Notes: generated by a model from the sequence alone, not told the origin. A stretch of 64,000 nt of DNA from Cupriavidus sp. P-10 (GCF_003402535.2 NZ_AP025171.1:806001-870000); one strand, 5' to 3'. Shown: positions 51,198 to 60,018, counted from the stretch's first letter. Numbers and translations are program-made.

Positions 51198-52370
51198 ATG
51201 ACCCACCTGTCCGATTTGCCGCTGGCCGGCCTCCGCGTGATCGATTTCTCGCGCGTGCTCGCCGGCCCCTATTGCACCGCGCTGCTCGGCGACCTCGGCG
51301 CCGAAGTGATCAAGGTCGAGCCGCCCGGTGGCGACGACTATCGCGCGGTCGGCCCCTTCGCCGACGGCAAGAGCGGCCTCTTCTCCGCGATGAACCGCAA
51401 CAAGCAGAGCATCGTGATCGACCTGAAGACGGAGGACGGCCTGGCCGTCGCCCGTGCGCTGTGCCGCGGTGCCGACGTGGTGGTGGAGAACTTCCGTCCC
51501 GGCGTCGCGGACAAGCTCGGCATCGGCTACGCCGCGCTGCGCGAACTGAACCCGTCGCTGGTCTACGCCAGTGTGTCGGGCTTCGGCCAGACCGGCCCGG
51601 AATCGCACCGGCCGGCCTACGACATCATCCTGCAGGCGATGTGCGGGCTGATGGATGCCACCGGCGCGCCCGACGGCGCGCCGACCATGCTTGGCGAAGC
51701 CGTGTCCGACGCGGTCAGCGGCCTGTTTGCCTCGTGGGGCGTGCTGGCCGCGCTGCTGGCGCGCGAGAAGACCGGGCGCGGCACGCATGTCGATGTGTCG
51801 ATGTTCGACGCCACGCTGAGCCTCAGCGCCACGCTGGTCGCGCGCTACGCGGCCACCGGGCTGGCACCGCGGCGCGTGGGCAACCGCCATCCGTCGTCCG
51901 CACCGTTCGGCGCCTACCGCGCCGCGGATGGCTTCTACGTGGTGGCGGTGCTGAACAACAAGCTGTTCCAGGCGCTTGCCGACGCCATTGGCCAGCCGGC
52001 GATGGCGCAGGATCCGCGCTTTGCCGATGACGAGACGCGATGCCGCTTCGAGTCCGACCTGCGCGCCATGCTGGAAGGCTGGTCGGCCACGCGCACCGTG
52101 GCGGAGGTAAACGCGGCGCTGGGCGCAGCGGGCATCCCGGTCGCGCCGATCCGCAATGTCAGGGAAGCGCTGGAAAGCGAGCACGCCGCGCATCGGCGCC
52201 TGTTGACCGAGGTGCCCGACACGGACGGCGGCACGGTGCGCCTGCCGTCGCAGCCGGTCAAGTTTTCCGCGTACGGCGCCAACCGCGTGACGCCCGCGCC
52301 GGCACTGGGCCAGCACACCGAGGCCATCCTGGCCGTGCACGATTTCAATAAGGAGAAGCAACATGCATAA
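51198..52370 (+). CDS. CaiB/BaiF class III CoA transferase
   Basis: A 390-residue family III CoA transferase. Blocks are LAGLRVIDFSRVLAGPYCTA, LGAEVIKVEPPGGDD, NRNKQSIVIDLKTEDG, ADVVVENFRPGVADKLGIGY and TGPESHRPAYDIILQAM. The catalytic Asp is in HVDVSMFDATLSLSATLV. Compared with the other transferase in the window it is shorter and lacks the N-terminal Ala/Thr tail. GGAGGAACAAG precedes the ATG. It overlaps the next gene, an acyl-CoA dehydrogenase, by 8 nt, so it works with it. The LysR gene diverges from it. This is a two-gene module for CoA activation and oxidation of an unidentified acid. Confidence 0.91.
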   Translation: MTHLSDLPLAGLRVIDFSRVLAGPYCTALLGDLGAEVIKVEPPGGDDYRAVGPFADGKSGLFSAMNRNKQSIVIDLKTEDGLAVARALCRGADVVVENFRPGVADKLGIGYAALRELNPSLVYASVSGFGQTGPESHRPAYDIILQAMCGLMDATGAPDGAPTMLGEAVSDAVSGLFASWGVLAALLAREKTGRGTHVDVSMFDATLSLSATLVARYAATGLAPRRVGNRHPSSAPFGAYRAADGFYVVAVLNNKLFQALADAIGQPAMAQDPRFADDETRCRFESDLRAMLEGWSATRTVAEVNAALGAAGIPVAPIRNVREALESEHAAHRRLLTEVPDTDGGTVRLPSQPVKFSAYGANRVTPAPALGQHTEAILAVHDFNKEKQHA

Positions 52371-53502
52371 GCGAATGGGCGTCGAAGCGGAAGACCTGGA
52401 GATTGCCGATGCGATCGGCCGCTTTGCGCAGAGCGAGCTGGCGCCGAACGCCGCCGAAGTGGACCGCGCCGAAACCTCCACCACGCGTTACGTGCCGCAG
52501 CTTGCCGAGCTTGGCCTGATGGGCATGAACCTGCCGGAACGCTGGGGCGGCACCGAGACCTCGCCGGTTGCGCTGATCCTGTCATTGGTCGAAGTCGCGA
52601 AGGCCTGCGCGTCGACCTCGTCGATGATCGGCGCGCACTACCTGGCCACCGACTCCATCCTGATCGGCGGCGACGACAGCCTGCGCGAACGCTACCTGCC
52701 CGCCGCCGCCGCCGGCCGCAAGCTGGGCGCGTTCGCGCTGACCGAGCCGCGCGCCGGCTCCAACCCCGCCGACATGGCCACGCGCGCCACGCCCGAGGGC
52801 GACGGCTACCGCCTGCGCGGCGTCAAGCATTTCATCTCCAATGCCGACGCCGCCGACTTTATCGTCGTCTACGCCAAGACCGATCCCGCCGCCGGCACGC
52901 GCGGCATCAGCGCTTTCGTGGTGGATCGGCACAGCGCCGGCGTGGAGGTCGCGCCCGCCGAGAAACTGATGGGCATCCGCGGCGCGCCGGCGCACGAGGT
53001 GGCGCTGGACTGCTTCGTCCCGGCCGCCAACCGGCTGGGCCCGGAAGGCAGCGGCTTCCGCACCGCGATGAAAGTGCTCGACAACAGCCGCCTCGACGTC
53101 GCCGCCACCAGCCTCGGCATTGCCGAAGCCGCGCTGGCGTGCGCGGTCGACTGGGCCCGGCAGCGCCAGGTCGGCGGCGAGCCGCTGGCGCGCAAGCAGG
53201 GCCTGCAGTGGATGTTTGCCGACATGCGCACGCGTCTGGAAGCGGCCTGGCTGCTGACGCTGCAGGCCGCGGTGCGACGCCGCGACGGCGAGCCCTTTAC
53301 CGAGCAGGCATCGATGGCCAAGCTCTACGCCTCGGAAACGGTCGCCTTTGTGACCGATACCGCATTGCAGATCCATGGCGGCTACGGCTTCACCCGCGAG
53401 ATGCCGCTGGAGCGGCTGGTGCGCGACGCGCGCATCCTGCGCATCTACGAGGGTTCTTCGGAAATCCAGCGCACCGTGATTGCGCGCGCGGTGCTGGCGT
53501 AG
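52363..53502 (+). CDS. Acyl-CoA dehydrogenase
   Basis: A 379-residue flavin dehydrogenase. Family blocks are GAFALTEPRAGSNPADMATR (flavin loop), YRLRGVKHFISNADAADF, RQVGGEPLARKQGLQWMFAD and LQIHGGYGFTREMPLERLVR. The catalytic Glu is about residue 363 in RIYEGSSEIQRT. The length and the SNPAD/FISNAD segments fit medium/short-chain and glutaryl-like groups. It overlaps the CoA transferase by 8 nt and so receives its product directly. It differs from the other two dehydrogenases of the window in the catalytic-base segment (YEG versus FEG and PDG). Confidence 0.92.
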   Translation: MHKRMGVEAEDLEIADAIGRFAQSELAPNAAEVDRAETSTTRYVPQLAELGLMGMNLPERWGGTETSPVALILSLVEVAKACASTSSMIGAHYLATDSILIGGDDSLRERYLPAAAAGRKLGAFALTEPRAGSNPADMATRATPEGDGYRLRGVKHFISNADAADFIVVYAKTDPAAGTRGISAFVVDRHSAGVEVAPAEKLMGIRGAPAHEVALDCFVPAANRLGPEGSGFRTAMKVLDNSRLDVAATSLGIAEAALACAVDWARQRQVGGEPLARKQGLQWMFADMRTRLEAAWLLTLQAAVRRRDGEPFTEQASMAKLYASETVAFVTDTALQIHGGYGFTREMPLERLVRDARILRIYEGSSEIQRTVIARAVLA

Positions 53503-53518
53503 GGCAGGCGCAGCAAGA

Positions 53519-53583
53519 CGCCCAGGCCACGCCCAGGCCACGCCCAGGCCACGCCCAGGCCACGCCCAAGCCACGCCCAGGCC
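53519..53583. repeat. 11-bp tandem repeat, six copies
   Basis: CGCCCAGGCCA occurs six times in a row; the fifth copy has one change (CGCCCAAGCCA) and the last is one base short. It begins 17 bp after the dehydrogenase stop. An 11-bp period is close to one helical turn and cannot code a steady frame. No open reading frame in it looks real. Confidence 0.95.
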
Positions 53584-53672
53584 GCATCCGGCGATCTCGC
53601 CCATTCAGGAAAACGACAAGGGCGCAGCTGCCCGCCGCTGGCTATAGTCTGCGGGGGCCGCGCGCCGCTTGC

Positions 53673-53699
53673 GCAATCAATGCAATCAATGCAATTGAT
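53673..53699. repeat. 9-bp repeat with inverted last unit, upstream of the kinase gene
   Basis: GCAATCAAT occurs twice, then GCAATTGAT. The last two units together form the dyad ATCAAT-GCA-ATTGAT at 53685-53699, about 91 bp upstream of the kinase start. It may be a regulator site for the two-component genes; a TATAGT element at 53643-53648 lies just upstream. Confidence 0.55.
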
Positions 53700-53789
53700 G
53701 CGCAACTGGCATGAATGCATGCGCGTCCCGACTCAATCCGAAGGACCGGACCAGGCAGGGCGGCGGACGGCCCTGCAAAAGGGGGAGGC

Positions 53790-54884
53790 ATGGACGTCGA
53801 ACTGCAGCGCGCCATATTGAACAACATCCCGGACCAGGCCTGGCTGAAAGACGCCAGCTCGCGCTACGTGCTGGTCAACGATGCCTTCATGGCCGCATGC
53901 GGACGCACCGAGGCCGAGATCCTGGGCAGCACGCCGGACCAGGTCTGGTCGGCGGAATGGGGCCAGGTCTACCTCGATACCGACAAGTCGGTGGTCGACA
54001 GCGGCGTGCGCCGCCGCTACGAGGAAAGCCGGCATGGCAAGGACGGCAGCGTGCGCTGGTTCGACACCATCAAGATGCCGATCCGCAACCCGCGCGGCGA
54101 GGTCATCGGCACGGTGGGGATCTCGCGCGATATCACTGACCGCAAGCGCTCGGAGCAGGAGCTGCTGGCTTCGCGCGCGCAGCTGCGCGAGCTGTCCGCG
54201 CACCTGCAATCCGTGCGCGAGGCCGAACGCACCCGTATCTCGCGCGAGCTGCACGATGAGCTGGGCCAGTCGCTGACCGCCTTGCGCCTGGGCCTCAGCT
54301 TCATCGAGGCACAGCAGGGGCCGGCTGCCGACGATGCGTACCGCAGGCACGTGCAGATGCTCAAGGAGATCGCGGACTCGACGGTGGACGCGGTGCAGCG
54401 CATTGCGGCGGACCTGCGCCCGCCGGTGCTGGACGAACTGGGGCTGGCCTCGGCGATCGACTGGCTGGTCGAGTCGGTGTCCGAGCGCAGCGGCATTGCC
54501 GGCGAAACCGCGCTTGAGCCGGTAGCGGACCTCAGTGCGGAAGTCAGCACCGCGGTCTTCCGGATCGCCCAGGAAGCCCTGACCAATGCCTGCCGCCATG
54601 GCCAGGCCGATCGCGTGCGTGTTGAGCTGGGCGAGGCGGACGGCATGCTGCGGCTGGTGGTTGCCGACAACGGCTGCGGCATCGATACCTCCGTCACCGG
54701 CCGCCGCCGCAGCCTGGGCTTGCTCGGCATGCGCGAGCGCGCGCTAATGCTGGGGGGCAAGCTGATGGTGACCAGCGAAAAGGGCTGCGGCACGCGGATC
54801 GAGGCGCTGATTCCGCGCGACAGCGTTGCCGGGGCTACCGGCGCTACCGGCGCTACCGGGGCTACCGGAGGAGACACCAGATGA
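53790..54884 (+). CDS. Soluble PAS-domain histidine kinase (HisKA_3 / NarL-type partner)
   Basis: A 364-residue cytoplasmic kinase with no membrane helix. A PAS domain spans residues about 5-118 (ILNNIPDQAWLKDASSRYVL, ending VGISRDITDRKR). The HisKA_3 dimerisation helix has the phosphoacceptor H155 in RTRISRELHDELGQ. The HATPase domain runs from about 250, with N-box EALTNACRHG and G-boxes DNGCGID and GLLGMRERA. The C-terminus carries a GAT tripeptide repeat. The start at 53790 follows GGGGGAGG. Its last bases overlap the response-regulator start (ATGA), so they form a two-component pair. The PAS domain presumably senses an internal signal. Confidence 0.93.
   Translation: MDVELQRAILNNIPDQAWLKDASSRYVLVNDAFMAACGRTEAEILGSTPDQVWSAEWGQVYLDTDKSVVDSGVRRRYEESRHGKDGSVRWFDTIKMPIRNPRGEVIGTVGISRDITDRKRSEQELLASRAQLRELSAHLQSVREAERTRISRELHDELGQSLTALRLGLSFIEAQQGPAADDAYRRHVQMLKEIADSTVDAVQRIAADLRPPVLDELGLASAIDWLVESVSERSGIAGETALEPVADLSAEVSTAVFRIAQEALTNACRHGQADRVRVELGEADGMLRLVVADNGCGIDTSVTGRRRSLGLLGMRERALMLGGKLMVTSEKGCGTRIEALIPRDSVAGATGATGATGATGGDTR
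54831..54866 (+). repeat. 9-bp tandem repeat coding a Gly-Ala-Thr tail
   Basis: Four copies of GG(G/C)GCTACC at the end of the kinase gene code G-A-T triplets (GATGATGATGATGG). The repeat is in frame, follows the end of the ATPase domain and ends just before the coupled start of the response regulator. Confidence 0.9.
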
Positions 54885-55549
54885 TCCGCATCCTGCTGGC
54901 CGATGACCACACCATCATCCGCGACGGGCTGAAGAAGATCCTGTCCACCGTGCCGGACATGCAGGTGGTGGCCGAGGCCGCCGACGGCAACGAACTGCTC
55001 GCGCTGCTGCGCGCCGAACTGCCGGACGTGCTGCTGCTGGATATGTCGATGCCGGGCCGCAGCGGCATCGTGCTGATCCAGCAGCTGCAGGCCAGCTATC
55101 CCACGCTGCCCGTGCTGGTGCTGAGCATGTACCGCGAGTCGCAGTACGCGGTGCAGGCGATCCGCGCCGGCGCTGCCGGGTATCTCACCAAGAATGTCGA
55201 ATCGGACCAGCTGATCGGCGCCATCCGCAAGGTGGCGCGCGGCGGCACCGCGGTGTCGGCCGCGATTGCGGACAAGCTGATCGGGCAGGCGCGGCAGCCG
55301 CTGGCAGCCTTGCCGCATGCGCGGCTGACGGCGCGCGAACTGCAGGTGTTCCAGATGCTGGCCGAAGGGCAGGGCATCAATGAGATCGCACTGACGCTGT
55401 CGCTCAGCGGCAAGACGGTCAGTACGCACAAGGCCAATATCCTGGCCAAGCTGGAACTCTCCTCCACCGCCGGGCTGGTGCACTACGCCATCCGGCACGG
55501 GTTGCTGGCGGAAGCGGGAGAGCTCGGGGAGGCCAGCCACACCCCATAG
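54881..55549 (+). CDS. NarL/FixJ-type response regulator
   Basis: A 222-residue regulator. The receiver domain has the acidic pair D8-D9 (LLADDHTIIRD), the phosphoacceptor D54 (DVLLLDMSMPGRSG) and the Lys of the YLTKN switch. The C-terminal LuxR-type helix-turn-helix begins LTARELQVFQMLAEGQGINE near residue 148 and includes LSGKTVSTHKANILAKL. It starts in the kinase stop (ATGA), so the two are coupled. It should activate or repress unlinked targets after phosphorylation by the PAS kinase. The next gene, an interrupted amidohydrolase, has 135 bp of its own upstream sequence, so whether it is a target is unknown. Confidence 0.94.
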   Translation: MIRILLADDHTIIRDGLKKILSTVPDMQVVAEAADGNELLALLRAELPDVLLLDMSMPGRSGIVLIQQLQASYPTLPVLVLSMYRESQYAVQAIRAGAAGYLTKNVESDQLIGAIRKVARGGTAVSAAIADKLIGQARQPLAALPHARLTARELQVFQMLAEGQGINEIALTLSLSGKTVSTHKANILAKLELSSTAGLVHYAIRHGLLAEAGELGEASHTP

Positions 55550-55684
55550 CATGCTGCGGCGCAGCTAGGCCGATCCTTAGGTCGAATTCAGCCGATCCTG
55601 ATGCAGCCGGCGCGCGCCGGCACCTACGCTTCAGGTCACGGGGCAGCGGCTCCGACAGAACCACAAGACCCGAGGAGACACGCC

Positions 55685-56953
55685 ATGCAGCTGGACCTGC
55701 TGATCCGGGACGCGTGCGTCCGCGACGACGCGCCCCTGACCGATATCGCCATCCGCGACGGGCGCATTGCCGCCATCGAACCCGGCATCGACGCGCCGGC
55801 GCACGAAGTGATCGAAGCCGGCGGCCGCGCCGCCATCCCGGGCCTGGTGGAACCGCACCTCCACCTGGACAAGGCGCTGCTGCATCGCCGGCTGCCCGCC
55901 CGGCTGGGCACGCTGGACGAGGCCATCCGCGTCACCGGCATCCTGAAAAGCAAGCAGCAGCGGCACGACGTGCTGGACCGCTCGCGCCAGGTGCTGGACA
56001 TGGCGGTCCGGCACGGCACCGTCGCGATCCGCGCCCATCCCGACGTCGACCTGATCCAGGGGCTGATCGGGGTGGAGACGCTGCTGGAGCTCAAGGCGGA
56101 ATACCACGACCTGCTCGACCTGCAGATCGTGGCCTTCCCGCAGGAGGGCATCCTGAAGTCGCAGGGTACGCGCGAGCTGATGATCGAGGCCATGGACATG
56201 GGCGCGGACGTGGTCGGCGGCTGCCCGTACAACGAGCTCAGCTGGGCCGACACCGTGCGTCATATCGACATGGTGTTCGAGCTGGCGTAACGCTATGACG
56301 CGCCGGTCGACATGCATGCGGACTTTGCCGACGACACCGCCGACCAGCGCTTTGCCGCGGTCGACTACATCGCGCGCAAGACCATCGAATGCGGCTACCA
56401 GGGCCGCGTCTCGCTGGGCCATGTGACCAGCCTGGGCGCGCTCGACATGGCGCAGCTGGAGCCGCTGGTGGCGCAGCTGCGCGAGGCCGGCATCAGCATC
56501 GTGACCCTGCCCGCGACCGACCTGTACCTGGGCGGGCGCAAGGACGCGCAGAACCAGCGCCGCGGGCTGACCCCGGTGAAGGCCCTGCATCACGGCGGGG
56601 TCAACGTGGCGTATTCGTCCAACAACATCCGCAATGCCTTCACGCCGTTCGGCAAGGCCGACATGCTGCAGATCGGCAACATGCTCGCGCACGTGGCGCA
56701 GCTTGGCGTGCCGGAGCACCAGCTCGCGGTGCTCGGCATGGGCACGCACAACGCCGCGCGCGCGATCGGGCTGCAGGACAGCTATGGCCTGGAAGTGGGT
56801 CGGCAGGCCGATATCGTGATCCTCGACACCTTCAGGGTGGCGGACGCGCTGATCGACATTCCGCCGCGCCTGTGGGTGGTCAAGCGCGGGCGGATCACGG
56901 TGGTGACGCAGCACCGCTGCGACATCCGCCGGCACCAATGCTGCGCGCACTGA
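55685..56953 (+). pseudogene. Amidohydrolase (cytosine deaminase-like), interrupted by in-frame stop
   Basis: The gene reads as one amidohydrolase of about 422 codons, but codon 202 (56288-56290) is TAA. Before it lie MQLDLLIRDACVRDDAP, GRIAAIEPGID, the metal motif VEPHLHLDKAL and the AIRAHPDVD block. After it the same frame goes on RYDAPVDMHADFADD, SLGHVTSLGALDMAQL, and VLGMGTHNAARAIGLQ to a normal end. One substitution would restore it (CAA, GAA or AAA to TAA). All metal-site blocks are present, so the loss is recent, or it is a sequencing error. A second polypeptide could start at the ATG 56312, but it would lack the N-terminal metal site. It lies 38 bp upstream of the DUF1097 gene. Confidence 0.85.
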
Positions 56954-56991
56954 ACCGCCCCCATACCTTTCAAGTTTTCCAGGAGACGATC

Positions 56992-57528
56992 ATGAAGAAG
57001 CTGCCCGCCGAAGTCGTGGCCTCGCTGCTGGCCATCACCACCGTGCCCATTGCCGCGCATGCCTCGCACCTGCCCCCGTGGGCCATCTTTATCAGCTGGG
57101 CCGCGACCTTTGCCATGGGCGGGCCCACGCCGGAGAACCTGAAGAAGCTCTGGCCGACCTTGCCGGTGGGATCGCTGTTCGCGTTCGTGATCGTGCTGTG
57201 CTTCAGGCAGGCCGCCGAGCAGTTCTCGGGGCCGGCGCTGATCGCGGCGGAGATGGTGATCCTGTTCATGCTCAACGCCAGCATGATGTTCCTGGCGCGC
57301 GTCTTTTACACGCTGCGTTTTATTCCCGGGATGTTCTTCGGCTTTGCCTCGTACTTCGCCACGCTGTTCGGCGGCTTCGGGCCCACGCCGGGCGATCCCG
57401 TCGCCGCGCTCGGCGCCGTCATCGCCATGAATGCAATGGGGCCGGCCTATGCGTGGATCAAGGCGCGCTACTCGGCGCCGGAAAGCCTGGTCGAGCGCCC
57501 ATGGCCGGCGCACAAGCGCGAGGCCTGA
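56992..57528 (+). CDS. DUF1097-like inner-membrane protein
   Basis: A 178-residue protein with about five membrane helices and a cleavable-looking N-terminus (LPAEVVASLLAITTVPIAAH). The segment LRFIPGMFFGFASYFATLFG and the PVAALGAVIAMNAMG region resemble DUF1097 (E. coli YcdZ). Such proteins often accompany purine or amide catabolism genes. It follows the interrupted amidohydrolase by 38 bp and precedes the gamma-glutamyltransferase-like gene by 75 bp, so the three are probably one transport-and-hydrolysis unit. AGGAGACGATC precedes the ATG. The transported molecule is unknown. Confidence 0.78.
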   Translation: MKKLPAEVVASLLAITTVPIAAHASHLPPWAIFISWAATFAMGGPTPENLKKLWPTLPVGSLFAFVIVLCFRQAAEQFSGPALIAAEMVILFMLNASMMFLARVFYTLRFIPGMFFGFASYFATLFGGFGPTPGDPVAALGAVIAMNAMGPAYAWIKARYSAPESLVERPWPAHKREA

Positions 57529-57603
57529 GCCGCCATCACATCGTCATCATCATCGCGGCTGCCCGCGCGGCGCGGCGCAGCCAGTCTTCCCGGGGGAGTG
57601 GGC

Positions 57604-59322
57604 ATGGAACATACGATTGAAGTCGATCCCTGCGGCGGCACTTCGCGCAGGGCATTCCTGGCAGGCTCGGCGGCGCTGGCGGGCAGCACGATCCTCGCGC
57701 CAGCAGGCGCCGAGGCGGCGCAGGACGTCGCCCCCGCGGCGCGCACCAGTCTCGCGCATTCGGATGCAGGCATGGTCACCAGCCCGCACGGGCTCGCCAG
57801 CCAGGCGGGGCTGGAAGTGCTGAAGGCAGGCGGCAATGCGATCGAGGCCGCGATTGCGATCGGCGCCGTGCTGGGCGTGACCTATCCGCATTTCACGGGG
57901 CTTGGCGGCGATGCCTTCCTGGTGATCAGCGACCGCGACGGCAATGTGCGCTCGTTCTCCGGGATCGGGCAGGCCGCTGCAGAATCGCCTGGCTACAGCG
58001 GCGCCATCCCGTTGCGAGGGCCGGGATCTGCGCTGACCGCGGCCGCGACGGTCGCGATCTGGGACCGTGCCTTTGCCTTCAGCAAGAGCCAGTGGAGCGG
58101 TACCCAGTCGTGGTCGGCACTGCTGGCGCGCGCCACCGAGTACGCGGCCAACGGCTTCCCGGTCACGCCGTCGCAATGCTTCTGGCAGGAGTTCCGCGCC
58201 GCGGACCTGCCGGCCTGGAGTGGCTTCGGCCGCGTGTTTGCCCCCGACGGGCGCATGCCGAAGCCGGGCCAAATGTTCCGCCAGCCCGAGTTGGCGCGCA
58301 CGCTGGACCGGCTGGCGTCGCAGGGCGGGCGGGAGTTCTATGAGGGCGATATCGCCGGCCGGCTTGCGGCAGGGCTGGCGCAGGCCGGCTCGCCGTTGCG
58401 CGCCAACGACCTGGCGCGCTGCCAGGCACGCGAGGAAGTGCCGCTGCGCGTTGCCTACCGTGGCGGCGAACTGCTGGGCCTGCGTCCGCCCACGCAGGGC
58501 GTGACGACGCTGGAGATCATGGGGATCCTCGACCGCTTCGACCTGTCGGCCGTGCCCGAGGGCAGTGCGGACTACTATCACCTGCTGGTCGAATCCGTGA
58601 AGCTGGCGTTTCTCGATCGCAATCGCTACGTTGCCGATCCCGATTTTGTCGACGTACCGGTGGATCGGCTGCTGTCGCGCCGGCACCTGGATGCGCAGGC
58701 GCAACGCATCCGCATGGCACGGGCCATGCCGTGGCCGCATGTCTACCAGCCCGGCGACACGGTGTATATCGGCGCGGCCGACCGCGAGGGCCGCTGCGTC
58801 AGCATGCTGCAAACGGTGTATTTCGACTGGGGCAGCGGCGTGGTGGTGGGCGACACGGGCGTGCTCTGGCATAACCGCGGCGCGTCGTTCAGCCTCGATC
58901 CCGCCAGCCCCAACGTGCTGCAGGGCGGCAAGCGGCCCTTCCATACGCTGAACCCGGGCATCTACCTGAAGAACGGCCGGCCGCGGCTGCTTTACGGCAC
59001 GCAGGGCGCCGACGGACAGCCGCAGACGCTGGCGGCGGTGCTCACGCGCATGATCGACTACGACATGGATCCTCTGACCGCGCTTGGCCGGCCGCGCTTC
59101 CTGCTGGGCAAGACTTTCTCGGACAGCCGCGACAGCCTCAAGCTCGAACAGGACGCCGGCCGGCAGGTGTTCAGTGAACTGGCGGCGCGCGGCCACCAGC
59201 TGAGCCCGATCCCGGCGCAGAGCCAGCTGGCCGGGCATCCGGGCGCGATCCGGATCGGTCCGAAGGGGCAGCTTGCCGGCGCGCACGACCCGCGCAGCGA
59301 CGGCCGCGCGCTGGGGCTGTAG
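57604..59322 (+). CDS. Tat-exported gamma-glutamyltransferase-like Ntn hydrolase
   Basis: A 572-residue GGT-family protein. The signal carries a twin-arginine motif, TSRRAFLAGSAALAG, ending AGAEAA near residue 38, so it is exported folded. The GGT core starts VTSPHGLASQAGLEVLKAGG, and the large subunit has GLGGDAFLVISD. The autocleavage Thr is T386 in GDTVYIGAADREG, followed by DWGSGVVVGDTGVLWHNRGA. This style (HNRGASFSLD, with no GGT lid) fits the YwrD/HpxW-like branch rather than classical glutathione GGTs; HpxW acts on oxamate. With an amidohydrolase and a DUF1097 gene upstream, an amide or ureide substrate is more likely than glutathione. The ATG at 57604 follows GGGGGAG. Confidence 0.87.
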   Translation: MEHTIEVDPCGGTSRRAFLAGSAALAGSTILAPAGAEAAQDVAPAARTSLAHSDAGMVTSPHGLASQAGLEVLKAGGNAIEAAIAIGAVLGVTYPHFTGLGGDAFLVISDRDGNVRSFSGIGQAAAESPGYSGAIPLRGPGSALTAAATVAIWDRAFAFSKSQWSGTQSWSALLARATEYAANGFPVTPSQCFWQEFRAADLPAWSGFGRVFAPDGRMPKPGQMFRQPELARTLDRLASQGGREFYEGDIAGRLAAGLAQAGSPLRANDLARCQAREEVPLRVAYRGGELLGLRPPTQGVTTLEIMGILDRFDLSAVPEGSADYYHLLVESVKLAFLDRNRYVADPDFVDVPVDRLLSRRHLDAQAQRIRMARAMPWPHVYQPGDTVYIGAADREGRCVSMLQTVYFDWGSGVVVGDTGVLWHNRGASFSLDPASPNVLQGGKRPFHTLNPGIYLKNGRPRLLYGTQGADGQPQTLAAVLTRMIDYDMDPLTALGRPRFLLGKTFSDSRDSLKLEQDAGRQVFSELAARGHQLSPIPAQSQLAGHPGAIRIGPKGQLAGAHDPRSDGRALGL

Positions 59323-59333
59323 CCGGCGCGCGG

Positions 59334-59558
59334 CTAGCCGCGCCCGCGCAACGGCTTCAGCAAGTGGGACAGGCCGTTGTGGTCAAGCTCGTGCATCAGC
59401 GCCAGCAGCCCGCCAATCTCCCCTGGCGGGAAGCCTTCGCGGGCGAACCAGTTAAGGTAGTTGCCCGGCAGGTCGGCGATCACCGTGCCCTTGTGCTTGC
59501 CGTAGGGCATGGTGACGCTGACGAGCCGCTTCAGTGCATCGGAATCGAACGGAGTCAT
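59334..59558 (-). CDS. DUF3820 family small protein
   Basis: A 74-residue soluble protein. LVSVTMPYGKHKGTVIADLP and NYLNWFAREGFPPGEIGGLL are the core of DUF3820 (a putative quorum-sensing or tRNA-associated regulator family of unknown role). The His-rich LMHELDHNGLSHLL lies near the C-terminus. The start at 59558 avoids a long Ala/Arg extension that is shadow sequence. It ends 12 bp from the end of the GGT-like gene, on the opposite strand, and is followed on its own side by the Pro/Ala-rich secreted protein gene. No function can be assigned. Confidence 0.82.
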   Translation of the reverse strand: MTPFDSDALKRLVSVTMPYGKHKGTVIADLPGNYLNWFAREGFPPGEIGGLLALMHELDHNGLSHLLKPLRGRG

Positions 59559-59628
59559 GGTGGCGTCAAATCGGCAGGGCGCTACGCTACCACAGCTTGC
59601 GCCCGCCGTTGACGCGCGGGGACTGGCG

Positions 59629-60018
59629 TCAGGCGCCGTCGAGGAAGGAGCTGCGCTGGCCCAGGCGGGTGCCGAGCGCATCGGGGGCCAGGCTCATGCT
59701 GGCGGGGTCGACGGCGCCGGCCGGCGCGGCTGCCTGCATCGGATCGACCGGGGCAGGCGCCATGCCCGGTTGCGCGGGCTGGCCTGCCGGTGCGTACGGG
59801 CTGGCTGCGCCCGGGGCTTGCGCGACCTGTGCGGACGGCGCGGTGGCCGGCATGGCTTGCATCGGCTGCGCGGACAGCGCCGGCGGGGTGGCTTGCATCG
59901 GTTGCGTGGCTGGCATCGGCTGGGCCGGTTGAAGGGGCTGGGCCTGCTGTGCGAACAGCGGGTAAGACGCGACCATCGCGCCAGCCATCAACAGGGATTT
60001 CGCCAGATGTTGCTTCAT
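59629..60018 (-). CDS. Small secreted Pro/Gln/Ala-rich protein
   Basis: A 129-residue protein with a signal peptide (MKQHLAKSLLMAGAMVASYP, cleavage near AQQA). The mature part is low-complexity: repeats such as QPMPATQPMQAT and SAQPMQAMPATAP, then PGAASPYAPAGQPAQPGMAP. Such sequence gives no fold. GGAGGTACACGC is upstream of the ATG at 60018. It may be a flexible envelope protein. I do not recognise a family, and the repeats make chance similarity to other Pro-rich proteins likely. It is alone in its strand context, with no clear partner. Confidence 0.6.
   Translation of the reverse strand: MKQHLAKSLLMAGAMVASYPLFAQQAQPLQPAQPMPATQPMQATPPALSAQPMQAMPATAPSAQVAQAPGAASPYAPAGQPAQPGMAPAPVDPMQAAAPAGAVDPASMSLAPDALGTRLGQRSSFLDGA

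Noticed and set aside
56312..56953. The second half of the amidohydrolase as an independent gene
   Set aside because: Its ATG lies inside conserved family sequence (VDMHAD), has no ribosome site and would lack the first metal-binding motif.
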